A stretch of DNA of 64,000 nt from an uncultured Gemmiger sp. GTDB lineage: Bacteria > Bacillota > Clostridia > Oscillospirales > Ruminococcaceae. The DNA lies in the NCBI GenBank assembly GCA_944388175.1, contig CALXHR010000002.1, positions 186,001-250,000 of the forward strand, given 5' to 3'. A model generated the notes under the pieces. The model was not told the origin of the DNA. It saw only the letters and a program-made list of their open reading frames with translations, and ran no database searches. Shown in pieces: positions 1 through 8,716 of this stretch (position 1 is the first letter of the stretch; each line of letters begins with the position of its first letter). The position numbers were made by a program, and so were the translations under genes.

Positions 1-2
1 GC

Positions 3-929
3 GCCAGCATCAACGTCGGTTCCACCAAGTCCGGCATCAACATGGATGCCGTCGCCATGATGGGCCGTATCATCCGCGAGACCGCCGAGCGCACCCAGGA
101 CAACATGTGCATGGGCGACGCCAAGCTGGTCGTGTTCTGCAACGCGCCGGAGGATAACCCCTTTATGGCGGGCGCGTTCCACGGCCCCGGCGAGCCGGAC
201 TGCGAGATTCACGTCGGCGTTTCCGGCCCCGGCGCGGTGCGCGCCGCGCTGGCCAAGCTGCCCAAGGACGCGCCGATGGACGAAGTGGCGGAACTAGTCA
301 AACGCACTGCGTTCAAGATCACCCGCCTGGGCCAGCTGGTGGCCAACCTTGCCAGCGAGTACCTGGGCGTGCCGGCCGGCATCATCGACCTTTCGCTGGC
401 GCCCACGCCGGCCATCGGCGACAGCGTCGCCAATATTTTGGAGGAGATGGGCCTGGAAAGCTGCGGCTGCTGCGGCACCACCGCCTGCCTGGCGCTGCTG
501 AACGACGCCGTCAAAAAAGGCGGCGTGATGGCGTCCAACCACGTGGGCGGGCTTTCGGGCGCGTTCATCCCCGTGTCGGAGGATGACGGCATGATCAAAG
601 CCGCCGAGCGCGGCAGCCTGACGCTGGAAAAGCTCGAGGCCATGACGGCCGTCTGCTCGGTGGGCATCGACATGGTGGTCATCCCCGGCGACACGCCGGC
701 CGAGGTCATCAGCGCGCTGATCGCCGACGAAGCGGCCATCGGCATGGTGAACAGCAAGACCACCGCCGTGCGCGTGATCCCCGCTATTGGGCACGAAGCC
801 GGCGACGTGCTGGATTTCGGCGGGTTGCTGGGCTATGCGCCCATCATGCCGATCTCGAAATACAGCCCGGCGGTGATGATCCACCGCGGCGGGCGCATCC
901 CCGCCCCCATGCAGGCATTGAAAAACTGA
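3..929 (+). CDS. PFL family protein (UPF0210/DUF711), 5' truncated by window edge
   Basis: The frame is open to the first bases of the window, so the start codon lies outside; about 308 residues of a family that is usually near 450 residues are visible. The visible part begins with a [20 protein letters not shown] stretch and carries [15 protein letters not shown] near the C-terminus, both typical of the PFL-like UPF0210 proteins. The family is related in fold to pyruvate formate-lyase-type proteins, but its reaction is not established. In many Firmicutes it follows a small ACT-domain gene; that position would be off the window. It ends 32 bp before a perfect 18-bp stem and is convergent with the phosphotrehalase gene. 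Confidence 0.85.
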   Translation, partial: ASINVGSTKSGINMDAVAMMGRIIRETAERTQDNMCMGDAKLVVFCNAPEDNPFMAGAFHGPGEPDCEIHVGVSGPGAVRAALAKLPKDAPMDEVAELVKRTAFKITRLGQLVANLASEYLGVPAGIIDLSLAPTPAIGDSVANILEEMGLESCGCCGTTACLALLNDAVKKGGVMASNHVGGLSGAFIPVSEDDGMIKAAERGSLTLEKLEAMTAVCSVGIDMVVIPGDTPAEVISALIADEAAIGMVNSKTTAVRVIPAIGHEAGDVLDFGGLLGYAPIMPISKYSPAVMIHRGGRIPAPMQALKN

Positions 930-960
930 ACTGCCGCGGTTTTCCGTGTGCAGCCTGACC

Positions 961-999
961 GCAACGCGCCCCCGGGCCAAAGGCCCGGGGGCGCGTTGC
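961..999. terminator. Perfect 18-bp hairpin between convergent genes
   Basis: Arms 961-978 and 982-999 pair perfectly around an AAA loop (core GCGCCCCCGGGCC). No strong T-tract follows on either strand, so it is either a weak bidirectional terminator or a block to read-through between the PFL gene and treC. Confidence 0.6.
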
Positions 1000-1055
1000 T
1001 TACCATGATGAAGACGAAAGAAGGAAGGATGACTTTTTTGGGGGTGCGCGGCGGC

Positions 1056-2687
1056 TCAACGCTCCAGCGCGAGTACCTCGTAGGGGCGCAGCGTCTTGCC
1101 GGGGGCCGCGTCGGGGTAGTTGCCCAGCAGGACGCCGGCGTTCTGCCAGCCGCCGGGCAGCGCCACCGGGACAGTATGCCCGGTCAGGTTGCACAGAACC
1201 AGCAGTTCGTCCTGCGCATCCCAGCGCCGGTAGGCCAGCAGGTCGGGGTTGTCCGGGAAGAGGAACGCAATGCGCCCCGACTGGATGACCCGCCGCTCTT
1301 TGCGCAGGGCGATCAGGCGCTTGTAAAAGCTGTACACGGAATCCGGGTCACCAACCTCGGCGGCCGCATGGATGGTCTTGCCGGTATCCGCCACGCCGAT
1401 CCAGGGCGTGCCGGTGGTAAAACCGGCGTTCGGCCCCGCGTCCCACTGCATGGGGGTACGCCCATTGTCGCGGCTGCGCCGGGCCAGCGTCTCAAGGGCC
1501 TGGGCTTCCGTCTCGCCCTGCTGCTGCAAAATGCGGTAGTAGTTCAGGCTCTCGACGTCCCGGTACTGGGAAATGGCGGTAAAGTGGGCGTTGGTCATGC
1601 CCAGTTCCTCGCCCTGGTAGATGTACGGGGTGCCGCGCATCAGGTGGATGGCCGCGCCCAGCATCTTGGCGCTTTCTTTCCAGTACCGCCCTTCGTCCCC
1701 GAACCGGCTCACCGCGCGGGGCTGGTCGTGGTTGCACCAGAACAGGGCGTTCCAACCGTTGCCGGCCTGCATCCCCTCCTGCCAGCGGGCAAACAGCGCC
1801 TTGAGTTGGCTGCGGTCCGGGGGCATCAGCGCCCATTTGTCGCCGTTTTTGTAATCCACCTTCAGGTGGTGGAAACTGAACGTCATGGTCAGTTCGTGGT
1901 TCGCCGGGTCGGTGTAACCGATGCAGTTTTCGAGCGTGGTGGAGGACATCTCCCCCACCGTAATCATCCCGCCGATGCCGCCGGCGGCCACCAGTTCCTG
2001 CAGATAGCGGTGGACGTTGCGCCCGTCGGTATAAAAGCGCCGGCCGTCGCCCCGGTCGTCGTCCACAAAGGCCGCGGGTTTGGAGATCAGGTTGACCACA
2101 TCGAACCGGAACCCCTTGATCCCCTTGCCTTTCCAGAAGCGCAAAATCTCTGCCAGTTCCGCCCGGACCGCCGGGTTTTCCCAGTTGAGGTCTGCCTGGG
2201 TCACGTCAAACAGGTGCAGGTACCATTTGCCGAGGGCGGGCACATACTGCCATGCCGGGCCGCCGAACTTGGACACCCAGTTGGTGGGCGGTTTGTCGGG
2301 GCCGCCCTCCCGGAAGAGGTAGTAGTCCTGGTACTTTTTTTCGCCGGCCAGGGCGCGGCGGAACCACGCGTGCTCGGTGGAAGTGTGGTTGAACACCATA
2401 TCCAGCATCAGGCCGATACCGCGCCGGTCCGCTTCGCGGATGAGCGTTTCCAGGTCCTGCATCGTGCCAAAGCGCGGGTCGACGGCGCGGTAGTCCGCCA
2501 CGTCGTAACCGTTATCCCGCTGCGGCGAGGGGAAAAACGGCGTCAGCCAGAGGTAATCGACCCCCAGATCCCGCAGGTAATCAAGCTTGGCGGTGACGCC
2601 GGGCAGATCGCCCAGGCCGTCGCCGTTGGAATCAAAGAACGATTTTGGGTAGATTTGGTAGACGACTTTATCCTGAAAATGTTCCAT
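1056..2687 (-). CDS. treC: Alpha,alpha-phosphotrehalase (GH13)
   Basis: A 543-residue cytoplasmic glycoside hydrolase that would split trehalose-6-phosphate into glucose and glucose-6-phosphate. GH13 signatures are in order: DMVFNH at about residues 96-101, GFRFDVVN with the nucleophile Asp196, VGEM with the acid/base Glu246, and NHDQ with Asp321. The N-terminus MEHFQDKVVYQIYPKSF is typical of the oligo-1,6-glucosidase/TreC subfamily. An in-frame start 117 bp upstream exists, but the ATG at 2687 has an AAAGGGG ribosome site and the right family start. It lies 37 bp downstream of the PTS gene in the same operon, which favours trehalose-6-phosphate over isomaltose as substrate; oligo-1,6-glucosidase is the alternative. 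Confidence 0.9.
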   Translation of the reverse strand: MEHFQDKVVYQIYPKSFFDSNGDGLGDLPGVTAKLDYLRDLGVDYLWLTPFFPSPQRDNGYDVADYRAVDPRFGTMQDLETLIREADRRGIGLMLDMVFNHTSTEHAWFRRALAGEKKYQDYYLFREGGPDKPPTNWVSKFGGPAWQYVPALGKWYLHLFDVTQADLNWENPAVRAELAEILRFWKGKGIKGFRFDVVNLISKPAAFVDDDRGDGRRFYTDGRNVHRYLQELVAAGGIGGMITVGEMSSTTLENCIGYTDPANHELTMTFSFHHLKVDYKNGDKWALMPPDRSQLKALFARWQEGMQAGNGWNALFWCNHDQPRAVSRFGDEGRYWKESAKMLGAAIHLMRGTPYIYQGEELGMTNAHFTAISQYRDVESLNYYRILQQQGETEAQALETLARRSRDNGRTPMQWDAGPNAGFTTGTPWIGVADTGKTIHAAAEVGDPDSVYSFYKRLIALRKERRVIQSGRIAFLFPDNPDLLAYRRWDAQDELLVLCNLTGHTVPVALPGGWQNAGVLLGNYPDAAPGKTLRPYEVLALER

Positions 2688-2724
2688 AGCGCGCCCCTTT
2701 CTGGTCGTGTGGCAGGCCGGGCGT

Positions 2725-4140
2725 TCAGTGCAAGCCTTTCTTTTTGCCGACAAGGACCGTGAGCGCAAACGGCACCGCCACGGCAATGGCCATGCACAGC
2801 GCAAAGGACAGCATATACTGCGGCTGGATGGAGAGAATGCCCGGCAGGCCGCCCACGCCGATGGCGTTTGCCGTGGTGGACGTGGCGGTACAGGCGATAC
2901 CGGCCACGGCCGAGCCGATCATACCGCAGACGAACGGGTAGGTCATTTTCAGGTTGACGCCGAAGATGGCCGGCTCGGTAACGCCGAGGTAGCAGGAGAT
3001 GCAGGCCGGGATGTTGACTTCCTGCGCGGAAGCATTTTTGCGCTGCAGGTAGATGACGCCAAGTACCGCCGAGCCCTGCGCAATGTTGGACAGTGCGATC
3101 ATGGGCCACAGCATGGTGCCGCCGAAGTCGGCAATCAACTGCAGGTCAATGGCGTTGGACATATGGTGCAGGCCGGTGATGACCAGCAGGGCATACACCA
3201 GGCCGAACACCGCACCGAACAGCGTCCGGAACGCGCCGGAAATCCCGGCGTACACCGCCGCCGACACCGCCGAACCGACGGCCCAACCGATCGGACCGAG
3301 GACGAAGTGGGCGGCCACGACCGACAGCACCAGGCTGCAGAAAGGCACCACGATCATGGAGATGACGGCCGGGCAGATTTTGCGGAAGAACCTTTCAAGG
3401 TAGACCAGCGTAAAAGCGGCCAGCACCGCGGGGATAACCTGCCCCTGGTAGCCGATCATATTGACCTGGGCAAACCCGAAGTCCCATTTAGGGACGTCCG
3501 CAGCGGCAGTGGTGGCCACCGCGTAGGCGTTCAGCAGCTGGCTGGACACCAGCGTCAGCCCCAGGACGATGCCCAAAATCTGTGTCGTGCCCATCTTTTT
3601 GGTCACCGACCAGCAGATGCCCACCGGCAACATGTGGAACACCGCCTCGCCGATCAGCCACAGGAAACTGTCCATCCCGCTCCAGAACTGGCTGATATCG
3701 CACAGGGTCTTGGTGCCGTCCTCAAACAGATACAAGCTGTCGATACAGTTGCGGAAGCCCAAAATCAGGCCGCCGGTGATGATGGCGGGGATCAGCGGCG
3801 CAAAAATTTCCGCCAGGGCGCTCATCACCTTTTGCAGCGCATTCTGGTTCTGTTTGGCCGCGCTTTTGACCTCGTCTTTCGAGACGCCCTCGACGCCGGA
3901 TACCGCGACAAAATCGTTGTAGAACTCGCTTACCGTATTGCCGATAATGACCTGGAACTGCCCTGCCTGGGTAAAGGTCCCCTTGGCAGCGGGGATTTTT
4001 TCGATGCGCGGCACATCGGCCCTGGCCGGGTCGTTGAGCACAAAGCGCATGCGGGTAACGCAGTGCGATACGGCCGCAATATTTTCCTTACCGCCCACTG
4101 CCTCCAGCATTTCCCTGGCGTCGTTCTGGTATTTTCCCAT
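2725..4140 (-). CDS. treB: PTS trehalose transporter subunit IIBC
   Basis: A 471-residue membrane permease that imports and phosphorylates trehalose, using phosphate passed from HPr and an EIIA that is not encoded here. The N-terminal EIIB domain (about residues 1-85) has the phospho-acceptor Cys27 in SHCVTRMRF. The rest is a polytopic EIIC domain, with the family motif GITEPAIFGV visible as GVTEPAIFGV. No fused EIIA domain is present, as in many trehalose and sucrose EIIBC proteins, so a glucose-type EIIA must be supplied in trans. First gene of the operon; its promoter and one operator lie just upstream. Sucrose or beta-glucoside specificity cannot be excluded from sequence alone, but the partner gene favours trehalose. 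Confidence 0.88.
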   Translation of the reverse strand: MGKYQNDAREMLEAVGGKENIAAVSHCVTRMRFVLNDPARADVPRIEKIPAAKGTFTQAGQFQVIIGNTVSEFYNDFVAVSGVEGVSKDEVKSAAKQNQNALQKVMSALAEIFAPLIPAIITGGLILGFRNCIDSLYLFEDGTKTLCDISQFWSGMDSFLWLIGEAVFHMLPVGICWSVTKKMGTTQILGIVLGLTLVSSQLLNAYAVATTAAADVPKWDFGFAQVNMIGYQGQVIPAVLAAFTLVYLERFFRKICPAVISMIVVPFCSLVLSVVAAHFVLGPIGWAVGSAVSAAVYAGISGAFRTLFGAVFGLVYALLVITGLHHMSNAIDLQLIADFGGTMLWPMIALSNIAQGSAVLGVIYLQRKNASAQEVNIPACISCYLGVTEPAIFGVNLKMTYPFVCGMIGSAVAGIACTATSTTANAIGVGGLPGILSIQPQYMLSFALCMAIAVAVPFALTVLVGKKKGLH

Positions 4141-4171
4141 GGGATTTTCTCCTTACACATCGCGGGGAACA

Positions 4172-4189
4172 TGTTCAAGCCTTTGAACA
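4172..4189. promoter_or_regulatory. Probable TreR operator in the treB leader
   Basis: TGTTCA-N6-TGAACA inverted repeat 32 bp upstream of the treB start and downstream of its promoter, so bound repressor would block early elongation. It overlaps further self-complementary sequence (TTTGAACATGTTCAAA at 4182-4197). It has the same layout as the site at 4336-4353. Confidence 0.65.
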
Positions 4190-4216
4190 TGTTCAAACAT
4201 CGCTGTTTCTAAGGCC

Positions 4217-4244
4217 AGTGTAACACCGCTAAAAGAAAAGTCAA
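4217..4244 (-). promoter_or_regulatory. treB promoter
   Basis: On the minus strand, TTGACT (4244-4239), 16 bp, then TACACT (4222-4217) preceded by TG three bases upstream (extended -10). Transcription would start near 4210 and run through the operator at 4172-4189. Confidence 0.55.
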
Positions 4245-4305
4245 TCGCATGGCGCAAAAATATCGTTGTTACTGCATATTTTTAGAGAAACGCACAAATA
4301 CCCCC

Positions 4306-4334
4306 TTGCATTTTGTCCATATTTGCCGTATACT
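4306..4334 (+). promoter_or_regulatory. treR promoter
   Basis: TTGCAT (4306-4311), 17 bp, TATACT (4329-4334). The operator at 4336-4353 begins two bases after the -10 box, which implies autorepression. Confidence 0.6.
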
Positions 4335-4335
4335 G

Positions 4336-4353
4336 TGTTCAGATATCTGAACA
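4336..4353. promoter_or_regulatory. Probable TreR operator at the treR start site
   Basis: Perfect 18-bp palindrome TGTTCAGATATCTGAACA over the expected treR transcription start. It shares TGTTCA-N6-TGAACA with the treB-side site. Confidence 0.7.
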
Positions 4354-4368
4354 AGTGAAGGTGTTTTT

Positions 4369-5112
4369 ATGCCCAAGGCAAAATTTGAAGGCATCTACCG
4401 CAGCCTGCGGCAAAAGATTGAAGCACAGGATTACCCCTACCAGTCGCTGCTGCCGGCAGAGAACGAACTGACCTGTGAATACGGCTGTGCGCGCAACACC
4501 CTGCGCCGCGCCCTGGCAGAACTGACCGACCAGGGATATCTGCAGCCCATCCAGGGCAAGGGCGTGCGGGTGATCTACCGGCCGGCCGGCAAAACCGCCT
4601 TTTTGATGGGGGTGATCGAAAGTTTTCAGGAGACGATTGCCCGCAACGAGCTGCACGCCGTCACAAAAGTTGTGCGGTTTGCCGCGATTGAGACCAACGA
4701 GCGCCTGGCTTCGCAGAGCGGCTTTCTGGTGGGGGAACCGCTCTGGGCCATTGAGCGGGTGCGCTATCTGGACGGCAAGGCCCTGATCCGGGACGTCAAC
4801 TATTTTTCCCAGGCCATGGTGCCCGGCCTGACCGCCGGGGTCGCGGCCCACTCCGTTTACGAATACATTGAAAAAACGCTGCATGTCCGCATCGCCACCA
4901 CCAAGCGCAAGGTGACGGTAGAGCGCGCCACCACCCGCGACGAGGAATTGCTTGACCTGGACGGCTACGGCAGCGTGGTCGTGGTATCCAACCTGACGTT
5001 CAACGCCGACGGCCTGCTGTTTGAGTACACCCAGTCCCGCCATCAGCCGGCCTTTTTCTGTTTTGAGGACACCGCCACCCGCCGCCGGCCCGCCGTGCCC
5101 CCCAATGACTGA
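4369..5112 (+). CDS. treR: GntR-family trehalose operon repressor
   Basis: A 247-residue repressor of the GntR/HutC subfamily. An N-terminal winged helix (about residues 5-72, with LPAENELTCEYGCARNTLRRAL as recognition region) is followed by a UTRA effector domain (about 80-240). Family knowledge: TreR of Bacillus binds trehalose-6-phosphate and releases the operator. It is divergent from treB and treC, with two matching inverted repeats in the shared 228-bp promoter region, which supports local control. A perfect 13-bp terminator stem follows at 5120-5152. Confidence 0.88.
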   Translation: MPKAKFEGIYRSLRQKIEAQDYPYQSLLPAENELTCEYGCARNTLRRALAELTDQGYLQPIQGKGVRVIYRPAGKTAFLMGVIESFQETIARNELHAVTKVVRFAAIETNERLASQSGFLVGEPLWAIERVRYLDGKALIRDVNYFSQAMVPGLTAGVAAHSVYEYIEKTLHVRIATTKRKVTVERATTRDEELLDLDGYGSVVVVSNLTFNADGLLFEYTQSRHQPAFFCFEDTATRRRPAVPPND

Positions 5113-5119
5113 ACGCAAA

Positions 5120-5152
5120 CACGCCCCCGGGTCCCTTGAACCCGGGGGCGTG
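5120..5152. terminator. Hairpin between treR and ferredoxin gene
   Basis: Arms CACGCCCCCGGGT (5120-5132) and ACCCGGGGGCGTG (5140-5152), 7-nt loop. It sits between convergent genes and has little T-tract. Confidence 0.6.
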
Positions 5153-5174
5153 CCCTGTTATGGCAAAGCGGCGC

Positions 5175-5894
5175 TCAATCCAGAATGCGGCCGTCGGTGG
5201 TGAGCGTGACGACCTGCCACGGCAAAAACTTGCCGCTGGCCTGCAGCGCGCGCCTGGCGGCCTGTTCCAGCCCGCCGCAGCAGGGCACCTGCATGCGCAC
5301 AACGGTGACTTCGCGGATGTCGTTCTGGCGCAGGATGGCGGTGAGTTTCTCGCTGTAGTCGACGGCGTCGAGTTTGGGGCAGCCCACCAGCGTGACGCGC
5401 CCGCGCATGAACCGCTCATGGAACGCCGCATAGGCGTAGGCCGTGCAGTCGGCGGCGATCAACAGCCTGGCGCCGTCAAAAAACGGGGCCTGCACCGACG
5501 CCAGCTGAATCTGCACCGGCCACTGGCGCAGCCGGCTGGGGGCCGCCGTGGGCAGCGGCGCGCCGCCGGGCGCGGCATCCAGCGCACGGGCGGCGCTGCC
5601 GGGGCAGGAGCCCGGCAGGGTCCAGGCCTGGGTGCCGGGGCAGCCGCCCGCCGCTTTTTGCCGCTTGGCGGCCTGCACGGCGGCTTCGTCGTAGGGGGCG
5701 GCTTCGCGCTCCACAAATGCGATGGCCCCGGCCGGGCAGGCGGGCAGGCAGTCGCCCAGGCCGTCGCAATAGTCGTCGCGCATCAGGCGGGCTTTGCCGT
5801 CCACCATCGCAATGGCGCCCTCGTGGCAGGCGGCGGCGCAGGCGCCGCAGCCGTTGCATTTGGTTTCGTCAATCTGAATGATCCGTCGTTTCAT
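5175..5894 (-). CDS. 4Fe-4S dicluster ferredoxin-type protein
   Basis: A 239-residue protein with an N-terminal ferredoxin domain and a C-terminal domain of unknown role. The first cluster motif is CNGCGACAAAC (about residues 13-23). The second region reads CDGLGDCLPACP, a CDGLG variant known in this ferredoxin group that lacks the regular CxxCxxC spacing, so the second cluster may be atypical. The C-terminal half has a CCGG cysteine pair and a Rossmann-like stretch (RLLIAADCTAYAYAAFHERF). It would act as a cytoplasmic electron carrier or sensor; the partner is unknown. The start at 5894 is set by GGAGG nine bases upstream. Single-gene unit. Confidence 0.75.
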   Translation of the reverse strand: MKRRIIQIDETKCNGCGACAAACHEGAIAMVDGKARLMRDDYCDGLGDCLPACPAGAIAFVEREAAPYDEAAVQAAKRQKAAGGCPGTQAWTLPGSCPGSAARALDAAPGGAPLPTAAPSRLRQWPVQIQLASVQAPFFDGARLLIAADCTAYAYAAFHERFMRGRVTLVGCPKLDAVDYSEKLTAILRQNDIREVTVVRMQVPCCGGLEQAARRALQASGKFLPWQVVTLTTDGRILD

Positions 5895-6063
5895 GGGGGA
5901 ACCTCCGTTTGCATTTGTGCCCCAGTGTACCACAGCGCGGGGGGCGAACGCTGTTGCCCGTGCAACGTTTAGCGGTGGAAACACCAGCCAATTTGCCAGC
6001 CAGCGTCAGCAGAAAAAACGCTGCACACAACAACAAACGGCGCGGGCTTTACGCGCGGTCCCT

Positions 6064-6223
6064 TAAGAAAACAAAGGCGCAAAACTCTGCCTGCAAAGCG
6101 GCATCTGCTGCGTTATCGGGTCTTGCATTCCACCAAGGAGTGCTGCGACCCTCTGCCTTGCACCTGCCGCCTTGCAGCGGTTTTGCGGTGCTTCGCAGTT
6201 TTTGCAGAACCTTTGTTTTCTTA
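6064..6223. repeat. 160-bp non-coding element with nested inverted repeats
   Basis: This covers most of the 372-bp gap between the ferredoxin gene and upp. The ends are TAAGAAAACAAAGG (6064-6077) and CCTTTGTTTTCTTA (6210-6223). Inside, CGCAAAAC (6078-6085) pairs with GTTTTGCG (6180-6187), and CTGCAAAGCGGCA (6091-6103) pairs with TGCCGCCTTGCAG (6165-6177) with one wobble. No ORF with a ribosome site is seen. It looks like a miniature inverted-repeat element or a structured RNA. Confidence 0.6.
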
Positions 6224-6266
6224 TGTCACTCGCGCTTTACCCGCGCCGTTTTCTATGCCAAAAGGC

Positions 6267-6896
6267 TTACTTAGTGCCGAAAATGCGGTCGCCAGCGTCG
6301 CCGAGACCGGGCACGATGTAACCCTGGTCGTTGAGACGCTCGTCCAGCGCGCCGACGTAGATATCGACGTCGGGGTGGTTGGCGTGCAGCGCTTTCATGC
6401 CTTCGGGCGCGGCCAGCAGGCCGATGAACTTGATGTGCTTGGCCCCGCGCTTTTTGATCTGGGTGATGGCGTCCGACGCGCTGCCGCCGGTGGCCAGCAT
6501 CGGGTCCAGCACGATGACTTCGCGCTCGGCGATATCGCTGGGCAGCTTGCAGTAGTATTCGACGGGCTGCAGTGTCTCCTCGTTGCGGTACAGGCCGATA
6601 TGCCCGACCTTGGCGGCGGGGATCAGCGACAGCATACCGTCGACCATGCCCAGGCCCGCGCGCAGGATGGGCACCAGCGCCAGCTTGCGGCCGGCCAGCA
6701 CCTTGGTGCGCGCCAGCGCGATGGGCGTTTCGACTTCGACTTCCTCGGTGGGCAGGTCGCGGGTGGCTTCATAGCACAGCAGCATGGCAACCTCGCTGAC
6801 CAGGTCGCGGAACTCTTTGGTGCCGGTGTTGCGGTCCCGCAGCAGGCTGATCTTGTGCTGGATGAGGGGATGATCTACGATCTCAACAACGCTCAT
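6267..6896 (-). CDS. upp: Uracil phosphoribosyltransferase
   Basis: A 209-residue salvage enzyme making UMP from uracil and PRPP in the cytoplasm. The PRPP loop is [12 protein letters not shown] (about residues 129-140), and the C-terminal uracil-binding region [16 protein letters not shown] is intact. Length matches the family (about 208). An AAGGAG site precedes the start. Last gene of the tsaE-tsaB-rpiB-upp run, 66 bp after rpiB. Confidence 0.95.
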   Translation of the reverse strand: MSVVEIVDHPLIQHKISLLRDRNTGTKEFRDLVSEVAMLLCYEATRDLPTEEVEVETPIALARTKVLAGRKLALVPILRAGLGMVDGMLSLIPAAKVGHIGLYRNEETLQPVEYYCKLPSDIAEREVIVLDPMLATGGSASDAITQIKKRGAKHIKFIGLLAAPEGMKALHANHPDVDIYVGALDERLNDQGYIVPGLGDAGDRIFGTK

Positions 6897-6962
6897 GGTA
6901 CAAACTCCTTATCAAATAGAATTACGCATTCGCCTGCCGGGCAGGCTGCGGAATACAAGGTT

Positions 6963-7415
6963 TTAGCGCCCCTGCAGGGCCATCATTTTATCGATGCGCA
7001 TCTGGTGGCGGCCGCCCTCAAACGCAGCGTTCAAAAACGCGTCGACGATCTGGCAGGCCAGCCCCGCGCCCACGACGCGCCCGCCCAGGCACAGGGCGTT
7101 GGCGTCGTTGTGGCGGCGCGTGAACTCGGCGCTGAAAGTATCGCTGCAGCAGCACGCGCGGATGCCTTGCATCTTGTTGGCGCACATCGACATGCCCACG
7201 CCGGTGCCGCAGCACAAAATGGCCAGCGCGCAGCGGCCATCCTGCACGGCCCGGCAGCCGGCGGCGGCATAGTCCGGGTAGTCGACGCTGGCTGTGGAAT
7301 CGGTGCCAAAGTCTACATAGGCCACGCCCAGGCCGTCCAGGTGGGCCTTGATGGCTTCCTTGAGCTCATAGCCGCCGTGGTCGGCCGCCAGCGCGATCGG
7401 TTTTTCAAATTGCAT
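6963..7415 (-). CDS. rpiB: Ribose-5-phosphate isomerase B
   Basis: A 150-residue LacAB/RpiB-family sugar-phosphate isomerase, interconverting ribose-5-phosphate and ribulose-5-phosphate in the pentose phosphate pathway. Visible motifs: ADHGGYELK near the N-terminus (Asp12-His13), catalytic Cys69 in CCGTGVG, and RRHNDANALCLGGR with His102. Its start overlaps the end of tsaB by 11 bp, so the two are translationally coupled. Allose-6-phosphate isomerase activity is possible, but the common annotation fits best. Confidence 0.93.
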   Translation of the reverse strand: MQFEKPIALAADHGGYELKEAIKAHLDGLGVAYVDFGTDSTASVDYPDYAAAGCRAVQDGRCALAILCCGTGVGMSMCANKMQGIRACCCSDTFSAEFTRRHNDANALCLGGRVVGAGLACQIVDAFLNAAFEGGRHQMRIDKMMALQGR

Positions 7416-8118
7416 CGGTCGTTTCCCCCTGTTGTTTGGTACGCTCGCTGCGCTCGCGCTCGGCCTGGCTCAGCCGGTGGTAGTCCGGCAGCAGTTCGGC
7501 GGGCGGCACGCAGCGGCCGCTTTCCCACACGGCCCGGGCCGCCAGTGCCACCCCCGCGCCGCGCAGTACGCGCAGCGCCGGCGGGCAGGGCGCTACGCCG
7601 GGCAGTTGTCTATAGGTATTGTAACACAAAGCGGCGCCGTCGCCAACAAAAAACAGCGGTTTTTTACAGCTTTGCACAAGCGCCTGCAAATCGGCCACCG
7701 GCGCGGCGGCGTCGGGGGTCAGGCGGGCGTGTGTTTCCAAATCAAACGCCGCCCAGTACACCTGGCCGCGGCGGGCGTCCAGCGCGCCGACCACCGTGCC
7801 CTGCCCCGCCATACCCCAGGCCAGCGCTTCCAGCGTGGACACCGGCGCGCAGGGGGTCTGCCGCGGCAGCGCCAGCCCTTTGACGAGCGACAGCCCGATG
7901 CGCAGCCCCGTAAAGCTGCCGGGGCCGTTGGTCACACCCAGCACGTCGAGGTCCGCCACCGTCAGCCCGCAGGCGCGCAGCGCGGTGTCGATCATCGGCA
8001 GCAGCGTCTCGCTGTGGGTCAGGCCGTTGTTGCACTGGGTTTCATACAGCAGCGTATCGTCGCGCAGCACCGCCACAGCGGCGGATTTGCCCGCGGAATC
8101 GACAGCCAGAAGGTTCAT
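7405..8118 (-). CDS. tsaB: tRNA threonylcarbamoyladenosine biosynthesis protein TsaB
   Basis: A 237-residue ASKHA-fold protein that works with TsaD and TsaE in the t6A37 modification of tRNAs reading ANN codons. The N-terminus MNLLAVDSAGKSAAVAVL and the GPGSFTGLRIGLSLVKGLA segment (about residues 67-85) are family hallmarks. It is shorter than TsaD and lacks metal-binding histidines, as expected for TsaB. Next to tsaE, as in many bacteria. The C-terminus overlaps rpiB. Confidence 0.92.
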   Translation of the reverse strand: MNLLAVDSAGKSAAVAVLRDDTLLYETQCNNGLTHSETLLPMIDTALRACGLTVADLDVLGVTNGPGSFTGLRIGLSLVKGLALPRQTPCAPVSTLEALAWGMAGQGTVVGALDARRGQVYWAAFDLETHARLTPDAAAPVADLQALVQSCKKPLFFVGDGAALCYNTYRQLPGVAPCPPALRVLRGAGVALAARAVWESGRCVPPAELLPDYHRLSQAERERSERTKQQGETTDAI

Positions 8119-8168
8119 GGTATCACCTGTACGATATGTAATATTTTCAAATTATATCCAGTTTGTAT

Positions 8169-8582
8169 TTACCGGATCGTGATATGCCGTGTCGTGTCGT
8201 CGACGCACTCAATGTCGATATACAGCGGCTGTTCCTGCGCCAGCAGGGCGGCGCAGTTCTCGCTCCACTCGCAGGCGACAACGGCCCCCTGGTCGAGGTA
8301 GTCGTAGAACCCGGCGGCGGCGAGGTCCCCCTCGCTGTGGATGCGGTATAGGTCGAAGTGCGCCAGCGGGCGCGGGCCGCGGTAGTAGTTGACGATGGCG
8401 AACGTCGGGCTGCTGACGGGGTCGGTGCAGCCCAGCCCTTCGGCCAAGCCCTGGCAGAACGCCGTTTTGCCTGCGCCCAGGCCGCCGGTAAAGGCGATGA
8501 GCGCCCCGGCGGGCAGGTCTTTGGCCAGCGCGCGGCCCAAGGCGACCGTTTCCTCGCGCGAGTGGGTGGTATATTCCCGCAT
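8169..8582 (-). CDS. tsaE: tRNA threonylcarbamoyladenosine biosynthesis ATPase TsaE
   Basis: A 137-residue small P-loop ATPase of the t6A complex. Walker A is GGLGAGKT (residues 33-40), followed by PVSSPTFAIVNYY and LAHFDLYRI typical of TsaE. An AAGGAG site precedes the ATG at 8582. First gene of the operon with tsaB 50 bp downstream; divergent from rodA. Confidence 0.93.
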   Translation of the reverse strand: MREYTTHSREETVALGRALAKDLPAGALIAFTGGLGAGKTAFCQGLAEGLGCTDPVSSPTFAIVNYYRGPRPLAHFDLYRIHSEGDLAAAGFYDYLDQGAVVACEWSENCAALLAQEQPLYIDIECVDDTTRHITIR

Positions 8583-8682
8583 GGCGGCATACTCCTTCCT
8601 GTTGGGTCGTATCCATTATAGTACACCGCGCGCGATTTGTAAAATTTAATTCGCCGCCGTGGTCAAAGCGGCGTTCTTGCGC

Positions 8683-8688
8683 TATAAT
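8683..8688 (+). promoter_or_regulatory. rodA -10 box
   Basis: Consensus TATAAT 29 bp upstream of the rodA start. The -35 at 17-bp spacing (TGGTCA, 8660-8665) is weak. Confidence 0.5.
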
Positions 8689-8716
8689 AGAAGCAGAATG
8701 GTAAAGGAGCCCGCCT

